Below, piece by piece: positions 43,133 to 52,700 of a stretch of DNA of 64,000 bases. This DNA is from Petralouisia muris (GTDB lineage Bacteria > Bacillota > Clostridia > Lachnospirales > Lachnospiraceae): the NCBI RefSeq assembly GCF_004793545.1, contig NZ_SRYA01000005.1:62001-126000 (forward strand), in the 5' to 3' direction. The translations under genes and the position numbers were made by a program. Below the pieces are notes generated by a model. That model worked only from the letters and a program-made list of their open reading frames with translations, was not told the origin of the DNA and searched no databases. Position 1 is the stretch's first letter. Each line of letters opens with the position of its first letter.

Positions 43133-44533
43133 ATGGTAAAATTTATGGATCAGGATTTTTTGTTGTCTACCCCTACGGCACAATGGCTGTATCATGAGGC
43201 GGCAGAGAAGCTGCCGATTATTGACTATCATTGTCATATCAATCCTCAGGAAATTGCCGAGGATCGCAGGTCTGACAATATTTCTCAAGTCTGGCTGGGC
43301 GGAGATCATTACAAATGGAGGCAGATGCGGTTTGGCGGCGTACCAGAAGAAAAGATTACCGGCGCTGCCGACCCGAGAGAGAAATTCCGGGCCTTTGCCT
43401 CTGTGCTGCCCAGGCTGATTGGGAACCCTATGTATCACTGGAGCCATCTGGAGCTGAAGCGGGCTTTTGACATTGAGGAACCTTTGACGGCGGACAATGC
43501 AGATGAAATCTATGACAGATGCAATGAAAAATTGTCCGGGTACACTGCAAGGGGACTGATGCGGAAATTTCATGTCAAAGCTGTCTGCACTACAGACGAC
43601 CCTTGCGATGACCTTCACTGGCATGAGATGATTGCCGCCGATTCCACAATGGAAATCAAGATTTTGCCTGCTTTTCGTCCGGACAAAGCCGTGAACATTG
43701 AAAAAGAAGGGTTTGCTGAGTACATCGGCAGGCTTTCACAGGCCACAGGCCGTAACATTCAATGTACGGAAGATGTGATAGCGGCTCTGGGGGATCGAAT
43801 TGAATATTTTGCCGCCCATGGGTGCCTGTGCGCAGATCACGGACTGGATTACTGCATGTATGCAAAGCCGGATCAGGCGGAAGCTGACAGGGCGTTTCGG
43901 AAAGCGATGGAAGGAATCTGTCCTTCCAGGGAAGAGGCAGATACATATAAGACCAGGGTTACCATTGCATGTGCTGGAAAGTATGCAGAGAAGAACTGGG
44001 TGATGCAGCTTCATTTCGGATGTCTCAGGGATAATAACAAGCTTCAATTTGCAAAGCTGGGGCCGGATACCGGATATGACGCTATAAACAGCCAGTCAGG
44101 GGTGGAACATGCGGCGCCCCTACTGAATGCGTTTGCAGAGAATCAGGGGCTTCCGAAAACCATTCTCTATTCCCTGAATCCCTGCGACAATACAGCCCTT
44201 GTCACCATCGCAGCGTGTTTTCAGGGAGACGGCGTAGTGGCCCGGGTGCAGCAGGGCAGCGCCTGGTGGTTTAATGACAACCGCGCCGGAATGCGGGCGC
44301 AGCTTACAGAACTGGCAAACAATGGGATGCTGGGATGCTTTGTGGGCATGCTGACAGATTCCCGTTCCTTCTTAAGCTATACAAGACATGAGTATTTCCG
44401 CCGGATTCTCTGTGAACTTATGGGAGAGTGGGTGGAAAGCGGGCAGTATCCGCAGGAGAAAAAGCAGCTGATCAAATTAACAGAGGATATCTGTTTTCAC
44501 AATACCAATGAATTTTTCCGGTTTGGCGTATAG
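43133..44533 (+). CDS. uxaC: Glucuronate isomerase
   Basis: 466 residues, amidohydrolase-fold enzyme converting D-glucuronate to D-fructuronate (and galacturonate to tagaturonate). Motifs: LPIIDYHCHINPQEIAEDR (metal-binding His pair), FHVKAVCTTDDPCDDL, and MQLHFGCLRDNN. It starts two bases after the uxuA stop. Together with uxuA and uxuB it forms the route from glucuronate to KDG. KDG kinase and aldolase are not in the window. Confidence 0.95.
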   Translation: MVKFMDQDFLLSTPTAQWLYHEAAEKLPIIDYHCHINPQEIAEDRRSDNISQVWLGGDHYKWRQMRFGGVPEEKITGAADPREKFRAFASVLPRLIGNPMYHWSHLELKRAFDIEEPLTADNADEIYDRCNEKLSGYTARGLMRKFHVKAVCTTDDPCDDLHWHEMIAADSTMEIKILPAFRPDKAVNIEKEGFAEYIGRLSQATGRNIQCTEDVIAALGDRIEYFAAHGCLCADHGLDYCMYAKPDQAEADRAFRKAMEGICPSREEADTYKTRVTIACAGKYAEKNWVMQLHFGCLRDNNKLQFAKLGPDTGYDAINSQSGVEHAAPLLNAFAENQGLPKTILYSLNPCDNTALVTIAACFQGDGVVARVQQGSAWWFNDNRAGMRAQLTELANNGMLGCFVGMLTDSRSFLSYTRHEYFRRILCELMGEWVESGQYPQEKKQLIKLTEDICFHNTNEFFRFGV

Positions 44534-44590
44534 GATTTCGGAAGCGGGAAGTATCCGAGGTGAAAGACAGGATTAGAAAGGAGAAAAAGT

Positions 44591-45433
44591 ATGAATTTAC
44601 CATTGAATATTGATTTTACAGGAAAAGTAGCAGTAGTTACTGGCGCAGGCGGCGTTCTCTGCAGAATCATGGCCCAGGCCTTTGCCCAGGCAGGAGCGCA
44701 GGTGGCGGCTTTGGATTTGAATGAGGAAGCAGTGAAAAAGCTTGCGGAGGAATGCAGGGCAGAGGGATATATCTGTGAAGGATATCAGGCGAACGTATTA
44801 GATCGGGACATGCTTGAACAGGTGCATGAACAGATTTTGAAGGATTTAGGGCCCTGTGACATTTTGATTAACGGAGCCGGGGGCAATAACCCCAGGGCTA
44901 CCACAGACAATGAGTATCAGCATGAAGCGTCCGAAGGCCAGAAAACCTTTTTTGACCTGGATTCAGACGGGGTGGATTTTGTGTTTAAGCTGAACTTTCA
45001 GGGCACCTTAATTCCCACCCAGATTTTTGCAAAGGATATGGCAGAGAGGAAGGCAGGATGCATTCTGAACATTTCCTCCATGAACGCTTATACGCCATTG
45101 ACAAAAATTCCTGCATATTCTGCAGCAAAGGCAGGAGTTTCCAATTTTACCCAATGGCTGGCAACCCATTTTGCGGGAACAGGGATTCGCTGCAACGCCA
45201 TTGCTCCTGGATTTCTTGTTTCCAACCAGAACAGGGGACTGCTGTTTCACGAGGATGGTGCGCCTACTCCCCGGTCTCATAAGATATTAAACGGCACTCC
45301 CATGGGACGGTTTGTAGATGGAGAAGAGCTTTTAGGCGGCGTATTCTTTCTGTGTGATGAGAAGGCGGCAAGCGCAATCACAGGAGTGGTACTGCCAATT
45401 GACGCAGGGTTCTCCGCTTATTCCGGAGTATAA
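44591..45433 (+). CDS. uxuB: Fructuronate reductase, short-chain dehydrogenase type (D-mannonate oxidoreductase)
   Basis: 280 residues, SDR fold: cofactor loop VVTGAGGVLCR, NGAGGNNPRATTDNE, catalytic Ser in ISSMNAYTPL and the YSAAKAG Tyr-Lys pair. It is the Bacillus YjmF-like SDR enzyme that reduces fructuronate to mannonate, rather than the larger enterobacterial UxuB type. Ribosome site AAAGGAG. Last gene of the operon; a strong terminator follows 26 bases later. Confidence 0.9.
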   Translation: MNLPLNIDFTGKVAVVTGAGGVLCRIMAQAFAQAGAQVAALDLNEEAVKKLAEECRAEGYICEGYQANVLDRDMLEQVHEQILKDLGPCDILINGAGGNNPRATTDNEYQHEASEGQKTFFDLDSDGVDFVFKLNFQGTLIPTQIFAKDMAERKAGCILNISSMNAYTPLTKIPAYSAAKAGVSNFTQWLATHFAGTGIRCNAIAPGFLVSNQNRGLLFHEDGAPTPRSHKILNGTPMGRFVDGEELLGGVFFLCDEKAASAITGVVLPIDAGFSAYSGV

Positions 45434-45459
45434 TTGTTTCTTTGCATTTTTTTGAAATT

Positions 45460-45501
45460 GCGCCATTCCCGTTAAAATTATACGGGAATGGCGCAGTTTT
45501 T
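45460..45501 (+). terminator. Terminator after the glucuronate operon
   Basis: GCGCCATTCCCGT at 45460-45472 pairs perfectly over 13 bp with 45482-45494; AGTTTTT follows. Confidence 0.93.
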
Positions 45502-45635
45502 CTCTGCTTTTCAAAAGGTGCGTTCTGCCCTCCATATTTCTCCAAGCGTAGGAAAGGAATTGTGCATAATTACTAAAAACAAACATGCTAAAATGTATAT
45601 AATTAACAAAATGACAACAAAAATGAAAAACGATA

Positions 45636-45664
45636 TTGCATTTTTATAGAAAAGAGGTTATACT
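45636..45664 (+). promoter_or_regulatory. Promoter of the maltodextrin-type ABC operon
   Basis: TTGCAT at 45636-45641, 17-base spacer, TATACT at 45659-45664. Between 45676 and 45691 lies TTGAAAACGTTACCGG, a near-palindrome of LacI/CcpA operator type just after the predicted transcript start. Confidence 0.8.
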
Positions 45665-45683
45665 AGCTATATCAATTGAAAAC

Positions 45684-45743
45684 GTTACCGGGAAAGATAC
45701 CGGAAATGTTACCGGAAATGTTACCGGAAATGTTATCGGGAGA
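45684..45743 (+). repeat. Five tandem 12-bp repeats in the operon leader
   Basis: Units at 45684, 45696, 45708, 45720 and 45732 with the consensus GTTACCGGAAAT. Units three and four are identical; the outer ones differ by one to three bases. The array is an exact 12-base period, begins inside the LacI-type operator and ends 59 bases before the binding-protein gene. Confidence 0.9.
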
Positions 45744-45802
45744 TATCCGAATGCGAGGCGGCGTTTTCGAAGTGAAATTTTCAAATTATAGGAGGATGTA
45801 AG

Positions 45803-47215
45803 ATGAAAAAGAAATTAGTATCATTGATGCTGGTTGCAGCAATGGCAGCAACAATGGCAGCCGGATGTGGCACAAATAACGGCGGCGGCAATAACGCCGG
45901 CACAGATGACAAGCAGACTGAAGACACAAACAGCGGCGATGATAAGGAAGAGGCAGGAGATGACAGCCAGACAGCAGCCAGCGGTGACGGTGCTGTTTAT
46001 TATCTGAACTTTAAGCCGGAGCAGGCGGATCAGTGGAAAGCGCTGGCAGAGACTTATACTGAGCAGACCGGCGTTCCTGTAACCGTAGAGACGGCAGCTT
46101 CCGGAACTTATGAGTCCACACTGAAGTCAGAGATGGCAAAGGATGAAGCTCCTACCCTGTTCCAGGTAAACGGCCCCGATGGTCTGGCTTCCTGGAAAGA
46201 TTACTGCTATGACTTAAAGGACAGCGCAGTTTACAAGAATTTAAAGAGCGATGATTTCGCGCTGATTTCTGATTCCGGAGAAGTGCAGGGCGTTGCATAT
46301 GTAATTGAAACTTATGGTTTGATTTATAACAAGAAGCTGTTGTCTGACTACTGTGCATTAGACGGGGCGAAGATCAAAGACGCTTCTGAAATTAACAGCT
46401 TTGCAAAGTTAAAAGAGGTTGCAGATGATATTCAGGCAAAGAAAGATGACCTTGGAATCGTTGGGGCATTTACCTCTGCAGGTATGGATTCTTCCTCTGA
46501 CTGGAGATTCAAAACACATTTGGCAAATCTTCCAATTTACTATGAATATCAGGCAGACGGCATTGAATCTACAGATGCAATCAAAGGAACTTATCTGGAC
46601 AATTACAAGAATGTTTGGGATTTGTATATCACAGACTCTACCGTAGAATCTACCATGTTATCCAGTGCTACCGGCGAAGATGCAGCAGCAGAATTTGCAA
46701 TGGGCGAAGCAGTGTTCTATCAGAACGGAACATGGGCTTATGCTGATATCAAAGACAATGAAGTAGCAGATGAAGATCTTGGTATGATGCCGATTTACAT
46801 TGGCGCAGAAGGAGAGGAAAACCAGGGACTTTGCACCGGTTCTGAGAACTACTGGTGTGTAAATAAGAATGCTTCTCAGGAAGACATTGATGCAACCTTG
46901 GCATTCCTGGAATGGGTGATCACTTCTGATGAAGGACGTACCTCTTTCCGTGACGAAATGGGATTCGTAACTCCTTTCACTACCTTTACAGATGAATATC
47001 AGCCTGCAAACCCATTAGTGGCAGCTTCTCAGGAAGATATTGACGCAGGTCATCAGACCGTTGCATGGTGCTTCACCACAATGCCTTCCGAAGAATGGAA
47101 GAACGGCGTTGGAAGCGCATTGCTTGAGTATGCGCAGGGTACCGGCCAGTGGGATGCAGTAGTAAGCGCATTTGTTGACGGATGGACAGCAGAGGTTCAG
47201 GCAGTCAGCGAATAA
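45803..47215 (+). CDS. Sugar ABC transporter solute-binding lipoprotein
   Basis: 470 residues. A lipoprotein signal peptide with lipobox MAAGC (residues ~18-22) is followed by a Gly/Asn/Asp-rich linker and a family 1 (MalE-type) binding protein. Ribosome site TAGGAGG. Motifs such as PTLFQVNGPDGLASW and EFAMGEAVFYQNGTWAYADI are typical of oligosaccharide binders. The operon with a 4-alpha-glucanotransferase downstream points to maltodextrin or starch fragments. A hairpin follows the gene (47287), which would allow more binding protein than permease. Confidence 0.9.
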   Translation: MKKKLVSLMLVAAMAATMAAGCGTNNGGGNNAGTDDKQTEDTNSGDDKEEAGDDSQTAASGDGAVYYLNFKPEQADQWKALAETYTEQTGVPVTVETAASGTYESTLKSEMAKDEAPTLFQVNGPDGLASWKDYCYDLKDSAVYKNLKSDDFALISDSGEVQGVAYVIETYGLIYNKKLLSDYCALDGAKIKDASEINSFAKLKEVADDIQAKKDDLGIVGAFTSAGMDSSSDWRFKTHLANLPIYYEYQADGIESTDAIKGTYLDNYKNVWDLYITDSTVESTMLSSATGEDAAAEFAMGEAVFYQNGTWAYADIKDNEVADEDLGMMPIYIGAEGEENQGLCTGSENYWCVNKNASQEDIDATLAFLEWVITSDEGRTSFRDEMGFVTPFTTFTDEYQPANPLVAASQEDIDAGHQTVAWCFTTMPSEEWKNGVGSALLEYAQGTGQWDAVVSAFVDGWTAEVQAVSE

Positions 47216-47286
47216 GAGTTTACAGAATTTTAGATTCAGTCAGCAAATCAGGCGTTGCTGCTGAAAGAAGAGAGAAAAAGAAATAC

Positions 47287-47314
47287 GGGGGTGGTAAGCG
47301 CCACCCCCATTTTC
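47287..47314 (+). terminator. Intercistronic hairpin after binding-protein gene
   Basis: GGGGGTGG at 47287-47294 pairs with CCACCCCC at 47301-47308; ATTTTC follows. Weak T-run, so partial termination or mRNA protection is likelier than a full stop. Confidence 0.7.
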
Positions 47315-47333
47315 ATAACATGGGAGGTAAATT

Positions 47334-48176
47334 ATGCAAAAATCAATTAAAAAATATTTTCCTATTTTTGCACTGCCGACTCTGGTGGCGTTTACAATTG
47401 GATTTATAATTCCTTTTCTTTTGGGCATCTATTTATCATTCTGCAAGTTTACGACAGTTACCGATGCCAAATTTGTAGGCTTCAGTAATTATTTAAAGAT
47501 ATTTACGGACAAAACATTCGGCCATGCGCTCTGGTACACTGCATTATTTACAATTGTATCGGTGCTGCTGATCAATGTGCTGGCCTTTACCGTTGCGATG
47601 CTTTTAACAAAGGGAATTAAAGGCACAAATATTTTCCGGACCGTATTCTTTATGCCCAACTTAATCGGCGGTATCGTTTTGGGATATATCTGGCAGTTAT
47701 TGTTAAACGGTATTCTGGCACACTTCCAGAAAACCCTGACCTACAGTTCCTCATACGGGTTCTGGGGCCTGGTGATTCTGATGTGCTGGCAGCAGATTGG
47801 ATATATGATGATTATCTATATTTCCGGCATCCAGAACATTCCGGGAGAGCTGATTGAGGCGGCAAAAATTGACGGCGCAACCAACAGCCAGATTTTAAAG
47901 AACGTAACAATTCCCATGGTAATGCCTTCCATTACCATCTGTACATTTTTAACCTTGACCAATGGATTCAAGCTTTTTGACCAGAACCTGGCATTGACCA
48001 ATGGAGAACCTTCCAATATGTCGGAATTGCTGGCATTGAATATTTACAATACATTCTACGGCAGAACAGGATTTGAAGGAGTAGGTCAGGCGAAGGTCGT
48101 TGTATTCTTCATTTTGGTTGCTCTGATTGCAGTGGGACAGAACTATCTGACAAGAAGTAAGGAGGTGCAGCAGTAA
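47334..48176 (+). CDS. Sugar ABC transporter permease (MalF-like)
   Basis: 280 residues with six membrane segments; first at residues ~10-35 (FALPTLVAFTIGFIIPFLLGIYLSF). The EAA loop that contacts the ATPase is ELIEAAKIDGATNSQILKNVTIPMVMPSI. No ATPase gene is in the window; such transporters in this group often share an MsmK-type ATPase. Stop and next start overlap by one base (TAATG). Confidence 0.9.
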   Translation: MQKSIKKYFPIFALPTLVAFTIGFIIPFLLGIYLSFCKFTTVTDAKFVGFSNYLKIFTDKTFGHALWYTALFTIVSVLLINVLAFTVAMLLTKGIKGTNIFRTVFFMPNLIGGIVLGYIWQLLLNGILAHFQKTLTYSSSYGFWGLVILMCWQQIGYMMIIYISGIQNIPGELIEAAKIDGATNSQILKNVTIPMVMPSITICTFLTLTNGFKLFDQNLALTNGEPSNMSELLALNIYNTFYGRTGFEGVGQAKVVVFFILVALIAVGQNYLTRSKEVQQ

Positions 48177-49015
48177 TGGGCGTAAGAAAAGCAAAACACG
48201 GATGGATTTATACAATATTTTTCAGCCTGCTGTCTATTGCATGGGTATTCCCCATTATTCTGGTATTAATTAACTCTTTTAAGAAGAAGGTGTATATCAG
48301 CCGGAAGCCTTTTACCATTCCCACCGACAAAATGTTTGTAAAATGGGATAATTATGTAAATGGCATGGAGAAAATTCATTTCTTTGACGCATTTAAAAAT
48401 TCATTGTTTATTACGGTTTTGTCCGTAGCGGCAATTATTTTATGCACCTCCATGTGCGCCTGGTATATTTCCAGGGTAAAATCCAAATTTTCATCCGGAA
48501 TGTACTATTTATGTCTGTTTTCCATGATTGTGCCGTTCCAGATGGTAATGTTTACGTTATCAAAATTAGCAAATATGTTGCATTTATCCAGTCCAGTTGG
48601 TATTATATTAGTATATTTGGGATTTGGAGCCGGCCTTGCGGTGTTCATGTTCTGCGGATTTGTCCGGAGCATTCCGCTGGAAATTGAGGAAGCGGCCATG
48701 ATTGACGGATGTACGCCGATTCAGACCTTCTTCCAGATTGTATTTCCGATTCTGAAACCTACCTGCATTACCGTGGCAATTCTCCAGGCAATGTGGATCT
48801 GGAATGACTATCTGCTTCCCTATCTGGTATTGGATATTAAGCGCTGGAAGACTATTCCGATTGCGATTCAGTATCTGAAGGGCGGTTATGGTTCTGTGGA
48901 TATGGGAGCTATGATGGCAATGCTGGTATTGGCAATTATCCCGATTATCGTATTTTACATGGCGTGCCAGAAGCATATTATTGAGGGCGTTGTGGCAGGC
49001 GCAGTAAAAGGCTAG
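48176..49015 (+). CDS. Sugar ABC transporter permease (MalG-like)
   Basis: 279 residues, six membrane segments. EAA loop IEEAAMIDGCTPIQTFFQIVFPILKPT. N-terminal IFFSLLSIAWVFPIILVLINSFK matches MalG-type permeases. It forms the membrane pore with the previous gene product. Confidence 0.9.
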   Translation: MGVRKAKHGWIYTIFFSLLSIAWVFPIILVLINSFKKKVYISRKPFTIPTDKMFVKWDNYVNGMEKIHFFDAFKNSLFITVLSVAAIILCTSMCAWYISRVKSKFSSGMYYLCLFSMIVPFQMVMFTLSKLANMLHLSSPVGIILVYLGFGAGLAVFMFCGFVRSIPLEIEEAAMIDGCTPIQTFFQIVFPILKPTCITVAILQAMWIWNDYLLPYLVLDIKRWKTIPIAIQYLKGGYGSVDMGAMMAMLVLAIIPIIVFYMACQKHIIEGVVAGAVKG

Positions 49016-49039
49016 ACTTAAGATAAGGTGGAAAATGAT

Positions 49040-50068
49040 ATGTTGACCATTAAAGATATTGCAAAAGAATCCGGATATTCGGTCAGTACCGTGTCCCGGG
49101 TATTAAATAACCGCAGGGATGTGAGTCCGGAAGCAAAGAAGAGGATTACGGAGATCGTGGCAGCGCGTCATTTTGTGCCCAATAACAATGCCAAACATTT
49201 AAAGCAGAACAGCAGCAAGACCATTGCAGTACTGGTGAAAGGCACTTCCAATATGCTTTTTGCCAGTATTGTGGAGGCCATTCAGAAAAAGGTAGAAGCC
49301 ACCAGATATACGGTGAGCATCAATTATATTGATGAAGATGACAATGAAGTAGAGGAAGCTTTAACTGTCTGCCGGGAACACAAGCCCCTTGGCATGCTGT
49401 TTTTGGGAGGCAATCCAAAATTTTTTGAAAAAGCCTTTGAGGCGGTGAAAATACCGTGTGTTCTGGTAACAAACCAGGGGGCTTTGCTTGGATTTGATAA
49501 TTTATCCAGTGTGGCTACCGATGATGAGGCGGCAGCGGAATCTGCCATTGACTATTTGATTAGGCAGGGGCATGAAAAGATTGGAATACTGGGCGGTGAT
49601 TTTGCATTGTCCCATACCAGTAAACAGAGATATTTGGGATGCGTGAAAAGTTTTCAGAAGCATCAGATTTCCTTTGACGAAGAACAGTATTATGAGAAAG
49701 CGCGGTTTTCTTATGAAAGCGCTTATGAGGCGATGAAACGCCTGCTGAAAAAAGCAGAGGGCATAACAGCGGTTTTTGCCATGAGCGATGTGATTGCAAT
49801 TGGGGCAATCCGCGCCATTATTGATGGCGGCAGGCGGGTGCCGGAGGACATTTCCGTCATGGGCTTTGATGGAATTACCATGGCGGAATATTATAATCCG
49901 AAGTTAACTACCATACAGCAGCAGTACAGTATTCTGGCAGCGAGAAGCGTGGAAATATTATTGCAGAATATTGACTGGAACATTGCGCCGGTGCATGAGG
50001 TTATTCCTTTTCATCTGGTGCAGGGAGAAAGTGTAAAGAAAATAAATGCATCTTTGGCGGAAAACTGA
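49040..50068 (+). CDS. LacI-family transcriptional regulator
   Basis: 342 residues. HTH at the N-terminus LTIKDIAKESGYSVSTVSRVLNNRRDVSPE, hinge to residue ~60, then a periplasmic-binding-protein-like sugar domain ending in FHLVQGESV. The ATG at 49040 follows AAGGTGG; a GTG at 49028 in frame is less likely. It follows the permeases and is the probable MalR-type repressor acting at the LacI-like operator at 45676-45691. Confidence 0.92.
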   Translation: MLTIKDIAKESGYSVSTVSRVLNNRRDVSPEAKKRITEIVAARHFVPNNNAKHLKQNSSKTIAVLVKGTSNMLFASIVEAIQKKVEATRYTVSINYIDEDDNEVEEALTVCREHKPLGMLFLGGNPKFFEKAFEAVKIPCVLVTNQGALLGFDNLSSVATDDEAAAESAIDYLIRQGHEKIGILGGDFALSHTSKQRYLGCVKSFQKHQISFDEEQYYEKARFSYESAYEAMKRLLKKAEGITAVFAMSDVIAIGAIRAIIDGGRRVPEDISVMGFDGITMAEYYNPKLTTIQQQYSILAARSVEILLQNIDWNIAPVHEVIPFHLVQGESVKKINASLAEN

Positions 50069-50075
50069 AGAAGAC

Positions 50076-50109
50076 AGCCGGAAGCGAAGAAGTATCTGCG
50101 CTTCCGGCT
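50076..50109 (+). other. Stem-loop after the LacI gene
   Basis: AGCCGGAAGCG at 50076-50086 pairs with CGCTTCCGGCT at 50099-50109. No T-run follows; weak terminator or processing site. Confidence 0.5.
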
Positions 50110-50200
50110 GGAAGTTTCGAAAGGCAACGTCAAAGGGCAGTGAATAAAAAATAGATAAGATGCGCCCTTACAGCAGGCGTGTCGCAGGAGGTACCTAATT

Positions 50201-51688
50201 ATGCGCAGCAGTGGAGTTTTAATGCATATTTCTTCCCTTCCATCTCCCTATGGAATTGGAACCCTGGGGAAGGAAGCGGTAAAATTTGTAGATTTTCTTG
50301 TGAAGGCAAAACAGAGTTACTGGCAGGTGCTGCCTATTTGTCCTACCAGTTACGGGGATTCCCCCTATCAGTCTTTTTCCAGTTTTGCAGGAAATCCTTA
50401 TTTTATTGATCTTGATATTCTCTGTAAGGAGAAGCTTTTAACAAGAAAAGAGTGTCAGTCTTATGAGTGGGGGAAGGATATTTCCAAAGTGGATTACGGC
50501 ATTCTCTATGAGAACCGTTATCTGTTGTTACATAAAGCTTTTGAACGGTTCCGGAAGAATATTCCGGAGGATTATGAAGAATTTTGCAAAGAGCAGGCAG
50601 ACTGGCTTGAGGATTACGCTTTGTTTATGGCGTTGAAGGACGCCCATGACGGCGTTTCCTGGAGCCAGTGGGAAACAGACTTAAAGCTGCGCAGAGAGGA
50701 CGCCATGGCGAAGGCAAGGGAGGAGCTTGCAGATGAGATTGATTTCTGGAAAATGCTCCAGTATCTTTTCTACCGGCAGTGGAATGCACTGAAGGCCTAT
50801 GCAAATGAAAAGGGAATCCGGATGATTGGGGATGTGCCCATCTATGTGTCTATGGACAGTGCGGACGTGTGGGCCAATCCTTCCCAGTTCTATCTGAATG
50901 AGAAGCTGGAGCCTATAGATGTGGCAGGATGTCCGCCGGATGCATTTTCGGCAGACGGGCAGCTGTGGGGCAATCCCCTGTTTCGCTGGGATGTGATGAA
51001 GAAGGACGGTTACCGCTGGTGGATTCAGCGGATGGATAAGATGTCCAGGCTGTTTGATGTGATAAGGATTGATCATTTTCGGGGATTTGATTCCTATTAC
51101 GCCATTCCCTATGGCGATAAAACAGCGAAAAACGGAGAATGGCGGAAGGGTCCCGGCATTGAATTATTCCGTGCCATTGAACAGGAGTTGGGAGATCTGG
51201 ACATTATTGCAGAGGATCTGGGCTTTTTGACAGAGTCGGTTTATGAACTTTTGGCTGCTTCCGGATATCCGGGAATGAAATTGCTTCAGTTTGCCTTTGA
51301 CAGCAGGGAAGACGGGGATTATCTGCCCCACAATTATGATACTAAGAATTCCGTGGTTTATGCAGGCACACATGACAATGATACGATTCTGGGATGGATG
51401 AAAACGGCTCCAAGAGCCTGCGTTACTTATGCGAAAGATTATCTGAATCTCAGCAAAGAAGAAGGATATAACTGGGGCGTAATGCGTGGCGTCTGGTCCA
51501 GCATCAGCGATACGGCTGTGGTGACGATGCAGGATTTGCTGGGAATTGGAAGTGAAGGAAGAATGAATACCCCGTCTACCTTAGGCTGCAACTGGATGTG
51601 GCGCATGAAGCCGGGGGCAATCGATGCAAAGCTGATTCGGCGTATCTGCAAGCAGGTGGACTTATACGGAAGAGCGCCGAAAGGATGA
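50201..51688 (+). CDS. malQ: 4-alpha-glucanotransferase
   Basis: 495 residues, GH77. It transfers maltosyl/glucan units between maltodextrins in the cytoplasm. Motifs: GVLMHISSLPSPYGIGTLG at the start, DVPIYVSMDSADVWANP, nucleophile aspartate in IRIDHFRGFDSYYAIP and acid/base glutamate in IIAEDLGF, and YAGTHDNDT. Ribosome site CAGGAGG. It fits the maltodextrin transporter upstream. Confidence 0.95.
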   Translation: MRSSGVLMHISSLPSPYGIGTLGKEAVKFVDFLVKAKQSYWQVLPICPTSYGDSPYQSFSSFAGNPYFIDLDILCKEKLLTRKECQSYEWGKDISKVDYGILYENRYLLLHKAFERFRKNIPEDYEEFCKEQADWLEDYALFMALKDAHDGVSWSQWETDLKLRREDAMAKAREELADEIDFWKMLQYLFYRQWNALKAYANEKGIRMIGDVPIYVSMDSADVWANPSQFYLNEKLEPIDVAGCPPDAFSADGQLWGNPLFRWDVMKKDGYRWWIQRMDKMSRLFDVIRIDHFRGFDSYYAIPYGDKTAKNGEWRKGPGIELFRAIEQELGDLDIIAEDLGFLTESVYELLAASGYPGMKLLQFAFDSREDGDYLPHNYDTKNSVVYAGTHDNDTILGWMKTAPRACVTYAKDYLNLSKEEGYNWGVMRGVWSSISDTAVVTMQDLLGIGSEGRMNTPSTLGCNWMWRMKPGAIDAKLIRRICKQVDLYGRAPKG

Positions 51689-51690
51689 CT

Positions 51691-52623
51691 ATGACCTATT
51701 ATTTTATCGTGAACGTTGCTTCCAGAACCGGGAAAGGAAGGAAAATCTGGAACCGGCTGGAAGCGGAATTAAAAAGACAAAAGACAGACTACCGGGCATA
51801 CCTGACAAAATATCAGGGCCATGCAGGGGAGCTGGCAGAGAAACTAACAGGGAAACATCGGGAACAGGTGATTTCCCTTGTTGTCGTTGGCGGAGATGGT
51901 ACGGCTAATGAAGCTATCAACGGTATCCGGGATTTTGAAAAGGTACGGTTTGGATATATACCGATTGGTTCCGGCAACGATTTGGGGAGGGGACTGGGAC
52001 TTCCCAAAGATCCGCTGGCGGCGCTGAAGGTGATTTTAGAGTCCAAAGAGCTGTATCTCATGGATCTGGGCAGGGTGTCCTGGGGATCGAAATTGGAAAA
52101 GAGTGCGTATTTTAATATCAGTTCCGGAATAGGAATGGACGCGGAGGTCTGCAGGCGGGTCAATGCGGCAGGCATGAAGGCGTTTTTAAATAAACTGCAT
52201 CTGGGAAAAATGTCTTATTTTGTCCAGACGGTGCTGACTTTGGCTGAGATGCCAAAGGTATTAGGCAGCATCCAGTTTGAAGATAAGGAAAAAAAGAGAA
52301 TTGGCGGGGTGATTTGTGCAGCGGTTATGAATCATCGCTGCGAGGGCGGCGGATTGCCGATGGCGCCTAAGGCCTCGGATCAGGATGGCAAATTATCTGT
52401 CTGTTACATTCATGGAGTCAAAAGGCTTCGGGCGCTTTTCCTGCTGCTTATGCTGGTTAAGGGAAAGCATCTGGAATTTCGGGGAATTGAATTGGAGGAG
52501 TGCGCCTTTTGCACTCTTTGTCTGAAGGAGCCTTTGCCGGCCCATGCGGACGGGGAGGATCTGGGGGATTTGGTGCGGGTGAAATATGAGTGTTTGCCCG
52601 GGGCTTTGAAAATTATGCGGTGA
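51691..52623 (+). CDS. Diacylglycerol kinase-family lipid kinase (DgkB/YegS-like)
   Basis: 310 residues. The start at 51691 lies six bases after AAAGG and almost touches the malQ stop (51688); an ATG at 51685 is also in frame. The N-terminal lipid-kinase catalytic domain has the nucleotide loop VVVGGDGTANEAINGI and PIGSGNDLGRGLGLP. It would phosphorylate diacylglycerol or a related lipid. Its link with the malto-oligosaccharide genes is probably only positional. Confidence 0.88.
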   Translation: MTYYFIVNVASRTGKGRKIWNRLEAELKRQKTDYRAYLTKYQGHAGELAEKLTGKHREQVISLVVVGGDGTANEAINGIRDFEKVRFGYIPIGSGNDLGRGLGLPKDPLAALKVILESKELYLMDLGRVSWGSKLEKSAYFNISSGIGMDAEVCRRVNAAGMKAFLNKLHLGKMSYFVQTVLTLAEMPKVLGSIQFEDKEKKRIGGVICAAVMNHRCEGGGLPMAPKASDQDGKLSVCYIHGVKRLRALFLLLMLVKGKHLEFRGIELEECAFCTLCLKEPLPAHADGEDLGDLVRVKYECLPGALKIMR

Positions 52624-52640
52624 CAATTTATCCTGAAAAT

Positions 52641-52690
52641 TGCTTGTGCAGCTTAGAGCGTGTTTGAAAAATTCTGATGCTGCACAAGCA
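52641..52690. repeat. 12-bp inverted repeat after the lipid kinase
   Basis: TGCTTGTGCAGC at 52641-52652 pairs with GCTGCACAAGCA at 52679-52690 with a 26-base loop. No T-run. It sits between convergent genes and may be a weak bidirectional terminator or a repeat-family end. Confidence 0.5.
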
Positions 52691-52700
52691 GATGTTAGAT

